From the NCBI RefSeq assembly GCF_023639785.1, contig NZ_CP098325.1:1240001-1304000 (forward strand): a stretch of DNA of 64,000 nt, given 5' to 3'. Numbering within the stretch: position 1 is the first letter of the stretch; every line of letters begins with the position of its first letter. The notes under the pieces were generated by a model. It was not told the DNA's origin. It saw only the letters and a list, made by a program, of their open reading frames with translations, and searched no databases. This document shows positions 40,799 through 48,621 of this stretch, piece after piece. A program made the position numbers and the translations under genes. The stretch is from Leclercia adecarboxylata. GTDB lineage: Bacteria; Pseudomonadota; Gammaproteobacteria; Enterobacterales; Enterobacteriaceae.

Positions 40799-40819
40799 TA
40801 ATTCGCGTCGCGAAAAATA
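40799..40819 (+). promoter_or_regulatory. downstream NagC operator of chiP
   Basis: TAATTCGCGTCGCGAAAAAT is a palindrome around TTCGCG-T-CGCGAA with AT-rich flanks, like high-affinity NagC sites. It lies 105 bases before the chiP start. The remaining sequence of the 432-base glnS-chiP gap is AT-rich, with no other ORF I would call. Confidence 0.65.
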
Positions 40820-40905
40820 GTCTAAAGGCAGGAGATGTAAGCGGGTATTTCCGGTTACCTCCACTTTTAACTTTTTGTTTTTCGCCGTTTAAGGCGCTTT
40901 TAATA

Positions 40906-40917
40906 CGTCAAAGAGGA
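40906..40917 (+). promoter_or_regulatory. ChiX sRNA pairing site in the chiP leader
   Basis: CGTCAAAGAGGA overlaps the chiP ribosome site and is fully complementary to UCCUCUUUGACG, the seed of E. coli ChiX as I remember it. ChiX blocks chiP translation when chitosugars are absent. The chiX gene itself is not in this window. Confidence 0.7.
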
Positions 40918-40923
40918 TTAATT

Positions 40924-42330
40924 ATGCGTGCGTTTAGTGGCAAACGTAGTGCGCTTGCGCTGGCTATTGCCGGTGTTACAGCAATGTCAGGCTGGATGGT
41001 TTCTCCGAAAGCCCAGGCCGAAGGTTTCATTGATGATTCAACCCTCACGGGCGGTGTCTATTACTGGCAGCGTGAACGTGACCGCAAAGATGTCGAGGCG
41101 GATAAATACAAAACCAACCTGGCGCACTCCACCTGGAACGCCAATCTTGATTTCCAGTCCGGCTATGCCGCCGACATGTTCGGTCTTGATTTAGCGGCCT
41201 TTACCGCCATTGAAATGGCGGAAAACGGCGACAGCGGCCACCCGAACGAAATTGCCTTCTCCTCCAGCAACAAAGCCTACAAAGAAGACTGGTCCGGCGA
41301 TAAGAGCGGAATCAGCCTGTATAAAGCGGCTGCAAAATTCAAATACGGTCCGGTGTGGGCGCGCGGCGGCTGGCTGCAACCAACCGGCCAGACCCTGATA
41401 GCACCGCACTGGAGCTTTATGCCGGGTACATACCAGGGCGCGGAAGCCGGGGTGAACTTTGACTACGGTGACAGCGGGGCGCTGAGCTTCTCGTATATGT
41501 GGACCAACGAGTACAAAGCGCCATGGCACCTCGAGATGGATAAGTTCTATCAGAATGACAGAAAGACCCGCGTCGATTATCTCCACTCCTTTGGGGCGAA
41601 GTACGATTTCAAAAATAACCTGATTCTGGAAGCCGCTTTTGGTCAGGCTGAAGGCTTTATCGATCAGTACTTTGCCAAAGCCAGCTACAAGTTCGACATT
41701 GTGGGTGGGCCACTCTCTACCAGCTATCAGTTCTACGGCACACGTGATAAAGCCGACAGCGGCACTGTGAATGATATCTACGACGGCACGGCATGGCTGC
41801 AGGCGCTGACTCTGGGTTACAAAGTCGGTCAGGTCGATTTACGTCTGGAAGGGACTTACGTGAAAGCGGAAGGCCAGCAGGGCTATTTCCTGCAGCGTAT
41901 GACTCCAACCTACGCGTCCTCCAACGGTCGTCTGGACGTGTGGTGGGATAACCGCTCCGACTTCAACGCCAATGACGAAAAAGCGGTCTTCTTCGGGGCG
42001 ATGTACGACCTGAGTAACTGGAACCTGGCAGGCTGGAGCGTCGGTGCCTCTTATGTCTATGCATGGGACGCAAAACCAGCAGACTGGCTGATCAACAGCG
42101 CTGGCCAGCGTGAAAATATCGCCTCTAACAAGATCAAAGAGTCGGCCTACAGTCTGGATGCGATCTATACCCTGCAGGAGGGTCGCGCGAAGGGAACCAT
42201 GTTCAAACTGCACTTCACGCAGTATGACAACCACTCCGACATCCCGAGCTACGGCGGCGGTTACGGCAACATCTTCCAGGATGAGCGTGACGTGAAGTTT
42301 ATGGTTATCGCCCCGTTCACCATCTTCTGA
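40924..42330 (+). CDS. chiP: chitoporin ChiP
   Basis: An outer-membrane porin for chitooligosaccharides, OprD-like. The ATG at 40924 follows AGAGGA and gives 468 residues, the E. coli length; the frame is open further upstream but that part runs through the regulatory region. The signal peptide ends SPKAQA before EGFIDD. The body is rich in alternating aromatic/polar strands and ends in IAPFTIF with a C-terminal Phe, the barrel-insertion signal. Co-transcribed with chiQ. Confidence 0.95.
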   Translation: MRAFSGKRSALALAIAGVTAMSGWMVSPKAQAEGFIDDSTLTGGVYYWQRERDRKDVEADKYKTNLAHSTWNANLDFQSGYAADMFGLDLAAFTAIEMAENGDSGHPNEIAFSSSNKAYKEDWSGDKSGISLYKAAAKFKYGPVWARGGWLQPTGQTLIAPHWSFMPGTYQGAEAGVNFDYGDSGALSFSYMWTNEYKAPWHLEMDKFYQNDRKTRVDYLHSFGAKYDFKNNLILEAAFGQAEGFIDQYFAKASYKFDIVGGPLSTSYQFYGTRDKADSGTVNDIYDGTAWLQALTLGYKVGQVDLRLEGTYVKAEGQQGYFLQRMTPTYASSNGRLDVWWDNRSDFNANDEKAVFFGAMYDLSNWNLAGWSVGASYVYAWDAKPADWLINSAGQRENIASNKIKESAYSLDAIYTLQEGRAKGTMFKLHFTQYDNHSDIPSYGGGYGNIFQDERDVKFMVIAPFTIF

Positions 42331-42373
42331 TGACTAACCCGGCGGGGGATAACCCCGCCGACTGGAGACCGCC

Positions 42374-42706
42374 ATGTTGAAAAAAATCGTACTGGTCGCG
42401 CTGTTGGCATCAGGACTGACCGCCTGCGCACAACCGCAGACCCAGAAAGAAGACACCCGTCTTAAAGAGGCCTACAGCGCCTGTATCAATACCGCCGAAG
42501 GCTCGCCAGAAAAAATCGAAGCCTGCCAGAGCGTGCTGAACGTGCTGCGCCAGGAGAAAGCGCACGAACAGTTTGCGACCCAGGAGACCGTGAGAGTGGC
42601 CGATTACCAGGCCTGTATAATGGCGCGCAAAACAGGTAACAATCAGGCCGTCACCAAAAACTGCGACAAGATCTGGCAAGAAATCCGCAGCAACAACGCG
42701 AAGTAA
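42374..42706 (+). CDS. chiQ: lipoprotein ChiQ
   Basis: A small lipoprotein of 110 residues, second gene of the chitoporin operon. Lipobox LTAC is at 15-18 with Cys18. The mature part has four further cysteines spaced like two helical hairpins (Cys at YSACINTA, IEACQSV, YQACIMA and TKNCDKIW). Its role is not established; it probably supports ChiP in the outer membrane. Confidence 0.92.
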   Translation: MLKKIVLVALLASGLTACAQPQTQKEDTRLKEAYSACINTAEGSPEKIEACQSVLNVLRQEKAHEQFATQETVRVADYQACIMARKTGNNQAVTKNCDKIWQEIRSNNAK

Positions 42707-42721
42707 TCCGCTGTTTACCAC

Positions 42722-42753
42722 GCCCGGTAACGCTATGCGTACCGGGCTTTTTT
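42722..42753 (+). terminator. chiPQ terminator
   Basis: An 8-bp stem (GCCCGGTA 42722-42729, TACCGGGC 42740-42747) followed by six Ts. Confidence 0.88.
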
Positions 42754-42767
42754 ACGTTATTACAGGC

Positions 42768-42794
42768 AAAAAAAAGCCAACCCTCAGGTTGGCT
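42768..42794 (-). terminator. fur terminator
   Basis: An 8-bp stem (AGCCAACC 42775-42782, GGTTGGCT 42787-42794), followed on the minus strand by a run of Ts. It lies back to back with the chiPQ terminator. Confidence 0.88.
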
Positions 42795-42811
42795 CAGTGT
42801 GTGCAGATGAA

Positions 42812-43258
42812 TTATTTCGCGTCGTGCGCGTGGTCATCTTCGCGGCAGTCACCTTCGGCGCAGTGGCCATACAGGTACAGGCTGTGGTTGGTCAAACGAA
42901 TGCCATGACGAGCGGCAATTTCACGCTGACGTGATTCGATAGAGTCGTCGCTGAATTCGATCACTTTGCCGCAGTCCAGGCAAATCAGGTGATCGTGGTG
43001 ATGCTGCTGCGTCAGTTCAAATACGGATTTACCGCCTTCGAAATTATGACGCGTAACGATGCCTGCATCGTCGAACTGGTTCAGTACACGGTAAACGGTA
43101 GCCAGACCAATCTCTTCGCCCATGTCGATCAGACGCTTGTATAAGTCTTCCGCACTGACATGATGGTTATCCGGACCCTGAAGCACTTCCAGGATTTTTA
43201 ACCGTGGAAGCGTGACTTTCAGTCCGGCCTTCTTTAATGCGGTGTTGTTGTCAGTCAT
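42812..43258 (-). CDS. fur: ferric uptake regulator Fur
   Basis: An Fe(II)-dependent repressor of iron acquisition. It has 148 residues as in E. coli. The N-terminal winged helix (about 1-82) ends in FEGGKSVFEL, and the dimer domain carries the metal site QHHHDHLICLDCGKVIEF with the CxxC at about 93-96. Translation is probably coupled to the leader peptide uof, whose stop overlaps the fur start. The regulator for the candidate sites before the secretion locus. Confidence 0.98.
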   Translation of the reverse strand: MTDNNTALKKAGLKVTLPRLKILEVLQGPDNHHVSAEDLYKRLIDMGEEIGLATVYRVLNQFDDAGIVTRHNFEGGKSVFELTQQHHHDHLICLDCGKVIEFSDDSIESRQREIAARHGIRLTNHSLYLYGHCAEGDCREDDHAHDAK

Positions 43259-43337
43259 GCGGAATCTGTCCTGTTGCTAAACGATTCACTTCTAAAGAAG
43301 AAGTGACAGAAAATGCACCTGGGATAATGCGTCTCAT
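43251..43337 (-). CDS. uof: fur leader peptide Uof
   Basis: A 28-codon reading frame beginning MRRIIPGAFSVTSSL and ending GQIPHD. It starts at the ATG 43337-43335, and its TGA (43253-43251) overlaps the fur start by 8 bases. In E. coli an upstream frame of this size is translationally coupled to fur, and RyhB pairs near its ribosome site to lower Fur. Position, length and overlap fit that model exactly; I could not check codon conservation. Confidence 0.8.
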   Translation of the reverse strand: MRRIIPGAFSVTSSLEVNRLATGQIPHD

Positions 43338-43341
43338 TATA
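43323..43341 (-). promoter_or_regulatory. Fur box at the fur promoter
   Basis: GATAATGCGTCTCATTATA matches the 19-bp Fur consensus at 14 of 19 positions. It overlaps the uof start, consistent with Fur autoregulation. If binding occurs here it would also block transcript elongation from promoters further upstream. Confidence 0.6.
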
Positions 43342-43516
43342 GAACTGCCATGTCGTAATGAAAACTGCAAGTCTCAAGTAAAGTATGCTTATAAAAACGT
43401 GGTACCGCCAACAAACTTGTTACAGGGTGACCCGTTTGAACCTGGATCATTGTACAGGTATGACAGCAAAAGTTAAAAATTTGTAGCAATTATTTTGATT
43501 GCTTATACCTATCAAT

Positions 43517-43542
43517 GCGGCGCAACTTAAGCATTGCGCCGC
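43517..43542 (-). terminator. hairpin after fldA
   Basis: A perfect 9-bp stem (GCGGCGCAA 43517-43525, TTGCGCCGC 43534-43542), 7 bases past the fldA stop. The T-run on the minus strand is poor, so fldA transcripts may read into fur, as in E. coli. Confidence 0.55.
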
Positions 43543-43549
43543 AACGTCA

Positions 43550-44080
43550 TCAGGCATTAAGAATATCGTCGAGGTGTAACTCTTCGCGGACCTGCTTCAC
43601 CCATTTCTCTACACGCTCAGCGGTCAGTTCCGGCTGGCGATCTTCGTCGATAGCAAGACCAACAAAGTTGTTATCATCGGCCAGCCCTTTGGAGGCTTCG
43701 AAGTGGTAACCGGCAGTTGGCCAGTGGCCGACGATGACGGCGCCGCGTGGCTCAATGATATCGCGGATGGTGCCCAGCGCATCGCAGAAGTACTCTGCGT
43801 AGTCTTCCTGATCGCCACAACCGAATAGGGCAACCAGTTTACCGTTGAAGTCAATCTCTTCCAGAGACGGGAAGAAGTCGTCCCAGTCGCACTGCGCTTC
43901 ACCGTAGTACCAGGTAGGGATGCCCAGCAGCAGGATATCGTAACCTTCGATATCTTCTTTGCTGCTTTTCGCAATGTCATGCACATCGGCAACGTCTTTA
44001 CCTAGCTGTTTTTGAATGTTTTTTGCGATATTTTCGGTGTTACCCGTGTCGCTGCCGAAAAAAATGCCGATGATTGCCAT
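43550..44080 (-). CDS. fldA: flavodoxin I
   Basis: An FMN electron carrier for pyruvate formate-lyase activation, methionine synthase reactivation and radical-SAM enzymes such as MiaB, also encoded here. The start at 44080 gives 176 residues, the E. coli length. The phosphate loop SDTGNTE is at 10-16, and the FMN-stacking residues are in [14 protein letters not shown] and [12 protein letters not shown]. The upstream in-frame extension has no family similarity. Confidence 0.97.
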   Translation of the reverse strand: MAIIGIFFGSDTGNTENIAKNIQKQLGKDVADVHDIAKSSKEDIEGYDILLLGIPTWYYGEAQCDWDDFFPSLEEIDFNGKLVALFGCGDQEDYAEYFCDALGTIRDIIEPRGAVIVGHWPTAGYHFEASKGLADDNNFVGLAIDEDRQPELTAERVEKWVKQVREELHLDDILNA

Positions 44081-44235
44081 GAGTAAAATAACCTCTTGAA
44101 ACTTAATGGTATGGTGGCGCAATTTAGCCACGGATAAGGGCAATCATAGCAGAACAGAGAAGCCTGCGGAAACTGCTATCACCCAGGACTGCACTCTGTG
44201 CTACATGAAAGCAACAAGAAGGGGAGTTTTCTGAC

Positions 44236-44523
44236 TTACGCTTTACCGTGCCATTTCTCGAGCTGCAAAATCAGCATCTCTTCAATAAGCTCACTGCGGC
44301 TGATATCACGGGCGTTCGCCAGCTCGTTCAGCGCATCGACGGCTTCAGCATTCAGTTTCAGCTCGACGCGTTTAAGCCCGCGGCTTTTATCGCGTTTAAG
44401 CTGATTGCGCTTATTAATGCGCAGCTGTTCATCACGCGAAAGCGGATTGGTTTTCGGTCGTCCCGGGCGACGCTCATTCGCGAACAGATCTATTGTCGTG
44501 CGGTCCGTGTGTTCTTTGGCCAT
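44236..44523 (-). CDS. ybfE: ribbon-helix-helix-like protein YbfE
   Basis: A small, very basic protein. The start at 44523 gives 95 residues (MAKEHTDRTTIDLFANERRP). The middle is Arg/Lys-rich (RPGRPKTNPLSRDEQLRINK), and the C-terminal half (RVELKLNAEAVDALNELANA then RSELIEEML) looks like a ribbon-helix-helix DNA-binding fold. E. coli ybfE is LexA-regulated; I looked for a CTGT-N8-ACAG box upstream and did not find one. Function unknown. Confidence 0.88.
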   Translation of the reverse strand: MAKEHTDRTTIDLFANERRPGRPKTNPLSRDEQLRINKRNQLKRDKSRGLKRVELKLNAEAVDALNELANARDISRSELIEEMLILQLEKWHGKA

Positions 44524-44651
44524 GATTTTGAGACTTCGGGGGAAACAAGACACCCTGCTAATGCCCGGGCGATAAGCGCGCCATCATACATCACCGAAAA
44601 CGGCACGCCAACGACTGGAGGCCTGCTGGCGACCAGTCGCTCTCTTTTTAA

Positions 44652-45425
44652 TCAATTTTCGATATCTGCGAGGTAGCGACGGATGGCGCGCAGCACCGCG
44701 TCCGGTTTTTCGGCATGAACCCAGTGTCCGGCTCCGGCAATCACGTGCGCACGCGCCTGGGGGAATTGCGCCAGCAGGGCGTCACGATACGCTTCGGTCA
44801 CATAAGGCGAGTTGCCGCCGGTGATAAAGAGGGTCGGGTGCGGCCACGCCGGCACCGTCTCCCAGCCGACGATATGGTCATACTGATCCCACAGCACCGG
44901 CACGTTGAAGCGCCATTCGCCATCAACAAAGGATTTCAGCAGGAACTGCACCACGCCTTCTTCGTGCAGATGCTCACGCATCAGCGCCGCCGCCTGCTGG
45001 CGGGTACTGACGCCAGCGTCCGTCACGGCGTTAATGGCGGCGAAGATCTCATCGTGGCGGCGCACGTCATAATTCACGGGCGCCACGTCGATGACTACCA
45101 GGCCGGCAATACGCTCTGGCGCCAGGGCCGTCAGGGCCATCACCGCTTTGCCGCCCATTGAGTGGCCGATCAGGATCGCTTTTTCGATGTTGTGTTCATT
45201 CAGCGTGTCCAGCAGATCCTGCGCCATGTCGGCATAGGTCATCTGCGCCGAGCGCGTCGACAGGCCGTGGTTGCGCATATCAACCTGCAGCAGCGCGTGA
45301 TCGGTTACCAGATCTCTTGCCAGCACGCCAAGGTTATCCAGGCTTCCAAACAAGCCATGCACCAGGACGATGGGAGAATTATTGTGCGGCGATTGTGCAG
45401 ATTGCGCTCGGGTATTCAATTTCAT
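44652..45425 (-). CDS. ybfF: alpha/beta-hydrolase esterase YbfF
   Basis: An esterase active on acyl-CoA and short esters in E. coli studies; its natural substrate is uncertain. It has 257 residues. The oxyanion region is VLVHGLFGSLDNLG, the nucleophile elbow GHSMGGKA, and the catalytic His is in GAGHWVHAEKP. Cytoplasmic, with no signal peptide. Divergent from seqA. Confidence 0.95.
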   Translation of the reverse strand: MKLNTRAQSAQSPHNNSPIVLVHGLFGSLDNLGVLARDLVTDHALLQVDMRNHGLSTRSAQMTYADMAQDLLDTLNEHNIEKAILIGHSMGGKAVMALTALAPERIAGLVVIDVAPVNYDVRRHDEIFAAINAVTDAGVSTRQQAAALMREHLHEEGVVQFLLKSFVDGEWRFNVPVLWDQYDHIVGWETVPAWPHPTLFITGGNSPYVTEAYRDALLAQFPQARAHVIAGAGHWVHAEKPDAVLRAIRRYLADIEN

Positions 45426-45608
45426 GGCAAAGTTCTTTTTTTACGTATGTCAGGTTAGGGTATCATGTTGACCATTCTGCCGCCCGGCTGCAAGGAGACA
45501 GTTAATTCTGACTTTTGCCGCCATTCTGGCTTGACGCTATCCGCTGTTGGGTTTTGAACTTATACTCCCAACGACTTGTATTCAGATAAGATATCGCACT
45601 GGATTAAG

Positions 45609-46151
45609 ATGAAAACAATCGAAGTTGATGACGAACTCTATCAGTATATCGCCAGCCAGACGCGGCATATCGGTGAGAGCGCGTCCGACATTTTACGGCG
45701 CATGCTGAAAATTGCCGCCGCCTCGCAGTCTGCCGCTCCAGCCATCAAAGAGACGCGCCAGCCTGTTGCTGTCGCGCAGGAAAAGCCGCTGTCGCCTGTA
45801 AAAGACAAAGTGCGTGCGATGCGCGAATTGCTGCTTTCTGACGAATACGCTGAGCAGAAGAAAGCAGTTAACCGCTTTATGCTGGTGCTGACTACACTCT
45901 ATTCACTGGATAACAACGCGTTTGCCGATGCGACGGAATCCCTGCATGGCCGTACCCGCGTCTATTTCGCGGGTGACGAGCAGACGCTGTTACAGAATGG
46001 CAATCAAACTAAACCCAAGCACCTGCCTGGTACGCCGTACTGGGTGATCACCAATACCAATACCGGACGTAAGCGCAGCATGATCGAACACATCATGCAG
46101 TCGATGCAGTTCCCGGTGGAATTGATTGATAAGGTTTGCGGTACTATCTAA
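45609..46151 (+). CDS. seqA: replication-initiation negative regulator SeqA
   Basis: Binds hemimethylated GATC clusters, sequesters oriC and organises new DNA behind forks. The ATG at 45609 gives 180 residues (E. coli 181). The N-terminal oligomerisation domain is at residues 1-35 (KTIEVDDELYQYIASQTRHI), followed by a Gln/Pro/Ala-rich linker (about 40-65). The C-terminal DNA-binding domain runs from about 70 to the end (GRKRSMIEHIMQSMQF). An 11-codon upstream extension lacks a ribosome site. Confidence 0.97.
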   Translation: MKTIEVDDELYQYIASQTRHIGESASDILRRMLKIAAASQSAAPAIKETRQPVAVAQEKPLSPVKDKVRAMRELLLSDEYAEQKKAVNRFMLVLTTLYSLDNNAFADATESLHGRTRVYFAGDEQTLLQNGNQTKPKHLPGTPYWVITNTNTGRKRSMIEHIMQSMQFPVELIDKVCGTI

Positions 46152-46175
46152 CCCTTGCATCAGAAGGACCAGGCA

Positions 46176-47816
46176 ATGGCAAATCACAATCGTGCGGGAC
46201 AACCTGCACAACAGAGCGATTTGATTAACGTCGCTCAGCTTACCGCGCAGTACTATGTGCTGAAGCCGGAAGTGGGTAACGCAGAACACGCAGTTAAGTT
46301 TGGAACATCCGGCCACCGCGGCAGTGCGGTTCGCCACAGCTTTAACGAGCCGCATATTCTGGCCATTGCCCAGGCCATCGCGGAAGAGCGCGCCAAAAAT
46401 GGCGTCACCGGTCCGTGCTACGTGGGTAAAGATACCCACGCCCTGTCAGAGCCTGCTTTTATTTCCGTCCTGGAAGTGCTGGCCGCTAACGGCGTGGACG
46501 TCGTGATTCAGGAAAACAACGGCTATACGCCGACCCCTGCCGTTTCTAACGCCATTCTGGTGCATAACCAGAAGGGCGGAGCGCAGGCTGACGGCATTGT
46601 CATTACGCCGTCCCACAACCCGCCTGAAGATGGCGGCATCAAATACAATCCACCGAATGGCGGCCCGGCTGACACCAACGTCACCAAAGTGGTAGAAGAT
46701 CGTGCCAATGCCCTGCTGGCCGACGGCCTGAAAGGCGTGAAGCGTATCTCCCTGGATGAAGCGATGGCCTCCGGCCACGTGAAAGAGCAGGATCTGGTGC
46801 AGCCGTTCGTGGAAGGGCTGGCGGATATCGTCGATATGGCGGCAATCCAGAAAGCCGGGCTTAAACTGGGTGTCGACCCGCTCGGCGGTTCCGGTATCGA
46901 ATACTGGAAACGTATTGCGGAGCACTACAAGCTGGATCTGACCATCGTTAACGATCACGTCGATCAGACCTTCCGCTTTATGCACCTGGATAAAGACGGC
47001 GCAATCCGTATGGACTGCTCCTCCGAGTGCGCGATGGCCGGTCTGCTGGCGCTGCGCGACAAGTTCGACCTCGCGTTTGCCAACGACCCGGATTATGACC
47101 GTCACGGCATCGTGACCCCTGCGGGTCTGATGAACCCGAACCACTATCTGGCCGTAGCGATCAACTACCTGTTCCAGCATCGTCCACAGTGGGGCGCAGA
47201 GGTTGCCGTAGGTAAGACGCTGGTCTCTTCCGCGATGATCGACCGCGTGGTTAACGACCTCGGCCGCAAGCTGGTGGAAGTGCCGGTTGGCTTCAAGTGG
47301 TTTGTTGACGGTCTGTTCGACGGCAGCTTCGGCTTTGGCGGCGAAGAGAGCGCCGGGGCTTCCTTCCTGCGCTTCAACGGCACCCCGTGGTCCACCGATA
47401 AAGACGGCATCATCATGTGCCTGCTGGCGGCGGAAATCACCGCCGTCACCGGGAAGAATCCGCAGGAGCACTACGACGATCTGGCCGCCCGTTTCGGTGC
47501 CCCGAGCTACAACCGTCTGCAGGCTTCTGCCACATCCGCCCAGAAAGCGGCCCTGTCTAAGCTTTCACCGGAAATGGTCAGCGCCAGCACCCTGGCAGGT
47601 GATCCGATCACCGCGCGTCTGACCGCTGCTCCGGGTAACGGCGCATCAATTGGCGGCCTGAAGGTGATGACCGAGAACGGCTGGTTCGCGGCGCGCCCAT
47701 CCGGTACGGAAGATGCGTACAAAATCTACTGCGAAAGCTTCCTTGGCGCAGAACACCGCCAGCAGATTGAGAAAGAAGCGGTAGAGATTGTCAGCGAAGT
47801 GCTGAAGAACGCGTAA
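46176..47816 (+). CDS. pgm: phosphoglucomutase (alpha-D-glucose)
   Basis: Interconverts glucose-1-P and glucose-6-P, feeding UDP-glucose and glycogen synthesis. The start at 46176 gives 546 residues as in E. coli. The phospho-serine loop [11 protein letters not shown] is near residue 146, the metal loop is DPDYDRHG, and the sugar and phosphate loops are GEESAGAS and [10 protein letters not shown]. It begins 24 bases after seqA and is probably co-transcribed. Confidence 0.98.
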   Translation: MANHNRAGQPAQQSDLINVAQLTAQYYVLKPEVGNAEHAVKFGTSGHRGSAVRHSFNEPHILAIAQAIAEERAKNGVTGPCYVGKDTHALSEPAFISVLEVLAANGVDVVIQENNGYTPTPAVSNAILVHNQKGGAQADGIVITPSHNPPEDGGIKYNPPNGGPADTNVTKVVEDRANALLADGLKGVKRISLDEAMASGHVKEQDLVQPFVEGLADIVDMAAIQKAGLKLGVDPLGGSGIEYWKRIAEHYKLDLTIVNDHVDQTFRFMHLDKDGAIRMDCSSECAMAGLLALRDKFDLAFANDPDYDRHGIVTPAGLMNPNHYLAVAINYLFQHRPQWGAEVAVGKTLVSSAMIDRVVNDLGRKLVEVPVGFKWFVDGLFDGSFGFGGEESAGASFLRFNGTPWSTDKDGIIMCLLAAEITAVTGKNPQEHYDDLAARFGAPSYNRLQASATSAQKAALSKLSPEMVSASTLAGDPITARLTAAPGNGASIGGLKVMTENGWFAARPSGTEDAYKIYCESFLGAEHRQQIEKEAVEIVSEVLKNA

Positions 47817-47840
47817 GTGCGGTTACGGTGCGGGCTGATG

Positions 47841-47875
47841 CCCTCACCCCGACCCTCTCCCACAGGGAGAGGGAG
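47841..47875. repeat. dispersed intergenic palindrome
   Basis: CCCTCACCCCGACCCTCTCC followed by CACAGGGAGAGGGAG. Its 3' part folds as CCCTCTCC/GGAGAGGG. This unit recurs between genes of many enteric genomes. Confidence 0.75.
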
Positions 47876-47883
47876 CACAGACT

Positions 47884-47912
47884 AAAAACGGCAACCCCAG
47901 GGTTGCCGTTTT
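47884..47912. terminator. bidirectional terminator between pgm and kdpE
   Basis: A 10-bp stem (AACGGCAACC 47887-47896, GGTTGCCGTT 47901-47910) flanked by As and Ts, between two convergent genes. Confidence 0.88.
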
Positions 47913-47943
47913 GCTTTTACCTTGCCACCGGGCTTTTTTATGC

Positions 47944-48621
47944 TCAAAGCATAAAGCGGTAGCCAATCCCTGTTTCGGTTAGCAGGTGTTGTGGGCGCGC
48001 GGGATCGGTCTCCAGCTTCTGACGAAGATGCCCCATATAGATGCGCAGGTAGTGACTGTGCTCCACCGCATTCGGTCCCCACACCTGGCTTAACAGCTGG
48101 CGTTGGGTGAGGACTTTACCGTGATTGTTGAGCAGCACCGCCAGCAGGCGAAATTCAATGGGCGTCAGATGGATTTCCGCCTCACCCCGCTGGATACGCC
48201 GTGAGGCCAGATCGACGCGAATATCGGAAAAGGTATACACCGGGTCGACGGGGGCGGTTGTTGCGTGGCGGCGCAGGGCGACGCGCAGACGTGCCTGCAG
48301 CTCGCCAATGCCAAACGGCTTGCTGAGGTAGTCGTCGGCACCGGCATCAAGGGCGGCAATTTTGTCGGTCTCTTCCAGACGGGCGGAGAGCACGATGATC
48401 GGCATCTGGCTCCACTGGCGCACTTCGCGGATGAAATCGAGGCCGTCTCCGTCCGGCAGACCGAGATCGAGGATCACCAGATCCGGCTTGCGGGTGGCGG
48501 CTTCAATCAGGCCCCGCTGCAGCGTCCCGGCATCGTGGACGCGCAACCCTTCACCCTCCAGCGCGGCGCGCAGAAAACGGCTGATGGCGAGTTCATCTTC
48601 AACAATCAGGACGTTAATCAC
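47944..48621 (-). CDS. kdpE: response regulator KdpE
   Basis: An OmpR-family activator of kdpFABC. It has 225 residues. The receiver domain has phospho-acceptor Asp52 in LVILDLGLPDGDG, and the winged-helix output domain runs from about 130. Its start overlaps the kdpD stop by 4 bases. The T-rich site upstream of kdpF is its likely target. Confidence 0.97.
   Translation of the reverse strand: MINVLIVEDELAISRFLRAALEGEGLRVHDAGTLQRGLIEAATRKPDLVILDLGLPDGDGLDFIREVRQWSQMPIIVLSARLEETDKIAALDAGADDYLSKPFGIGELQARLRVALRRHATTAPVDPVYTFSDIRVDLASRRIQRGEAEIHLTPIEFRLLAVLLNNHGKVLTQRQLLSQVWGPNAVEHSHYLRIYMGHLRQKLETDPARPQHLLTETGIGYRFML

Noticed and set aside
44524..44651. LexA box for ybfE
   Set aside because: E. 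coli ybfE is SOS-linked, but no CTGT-N8-ACAG sequence is visible in this gap.
46446..47471. 341-codon open frame on the minus strand inside pgm
   Set aside because: Antisense shadow of a GC-rich, highly expressed gene; composition is His/Arg/Val-rich, as expected from reversed codons.
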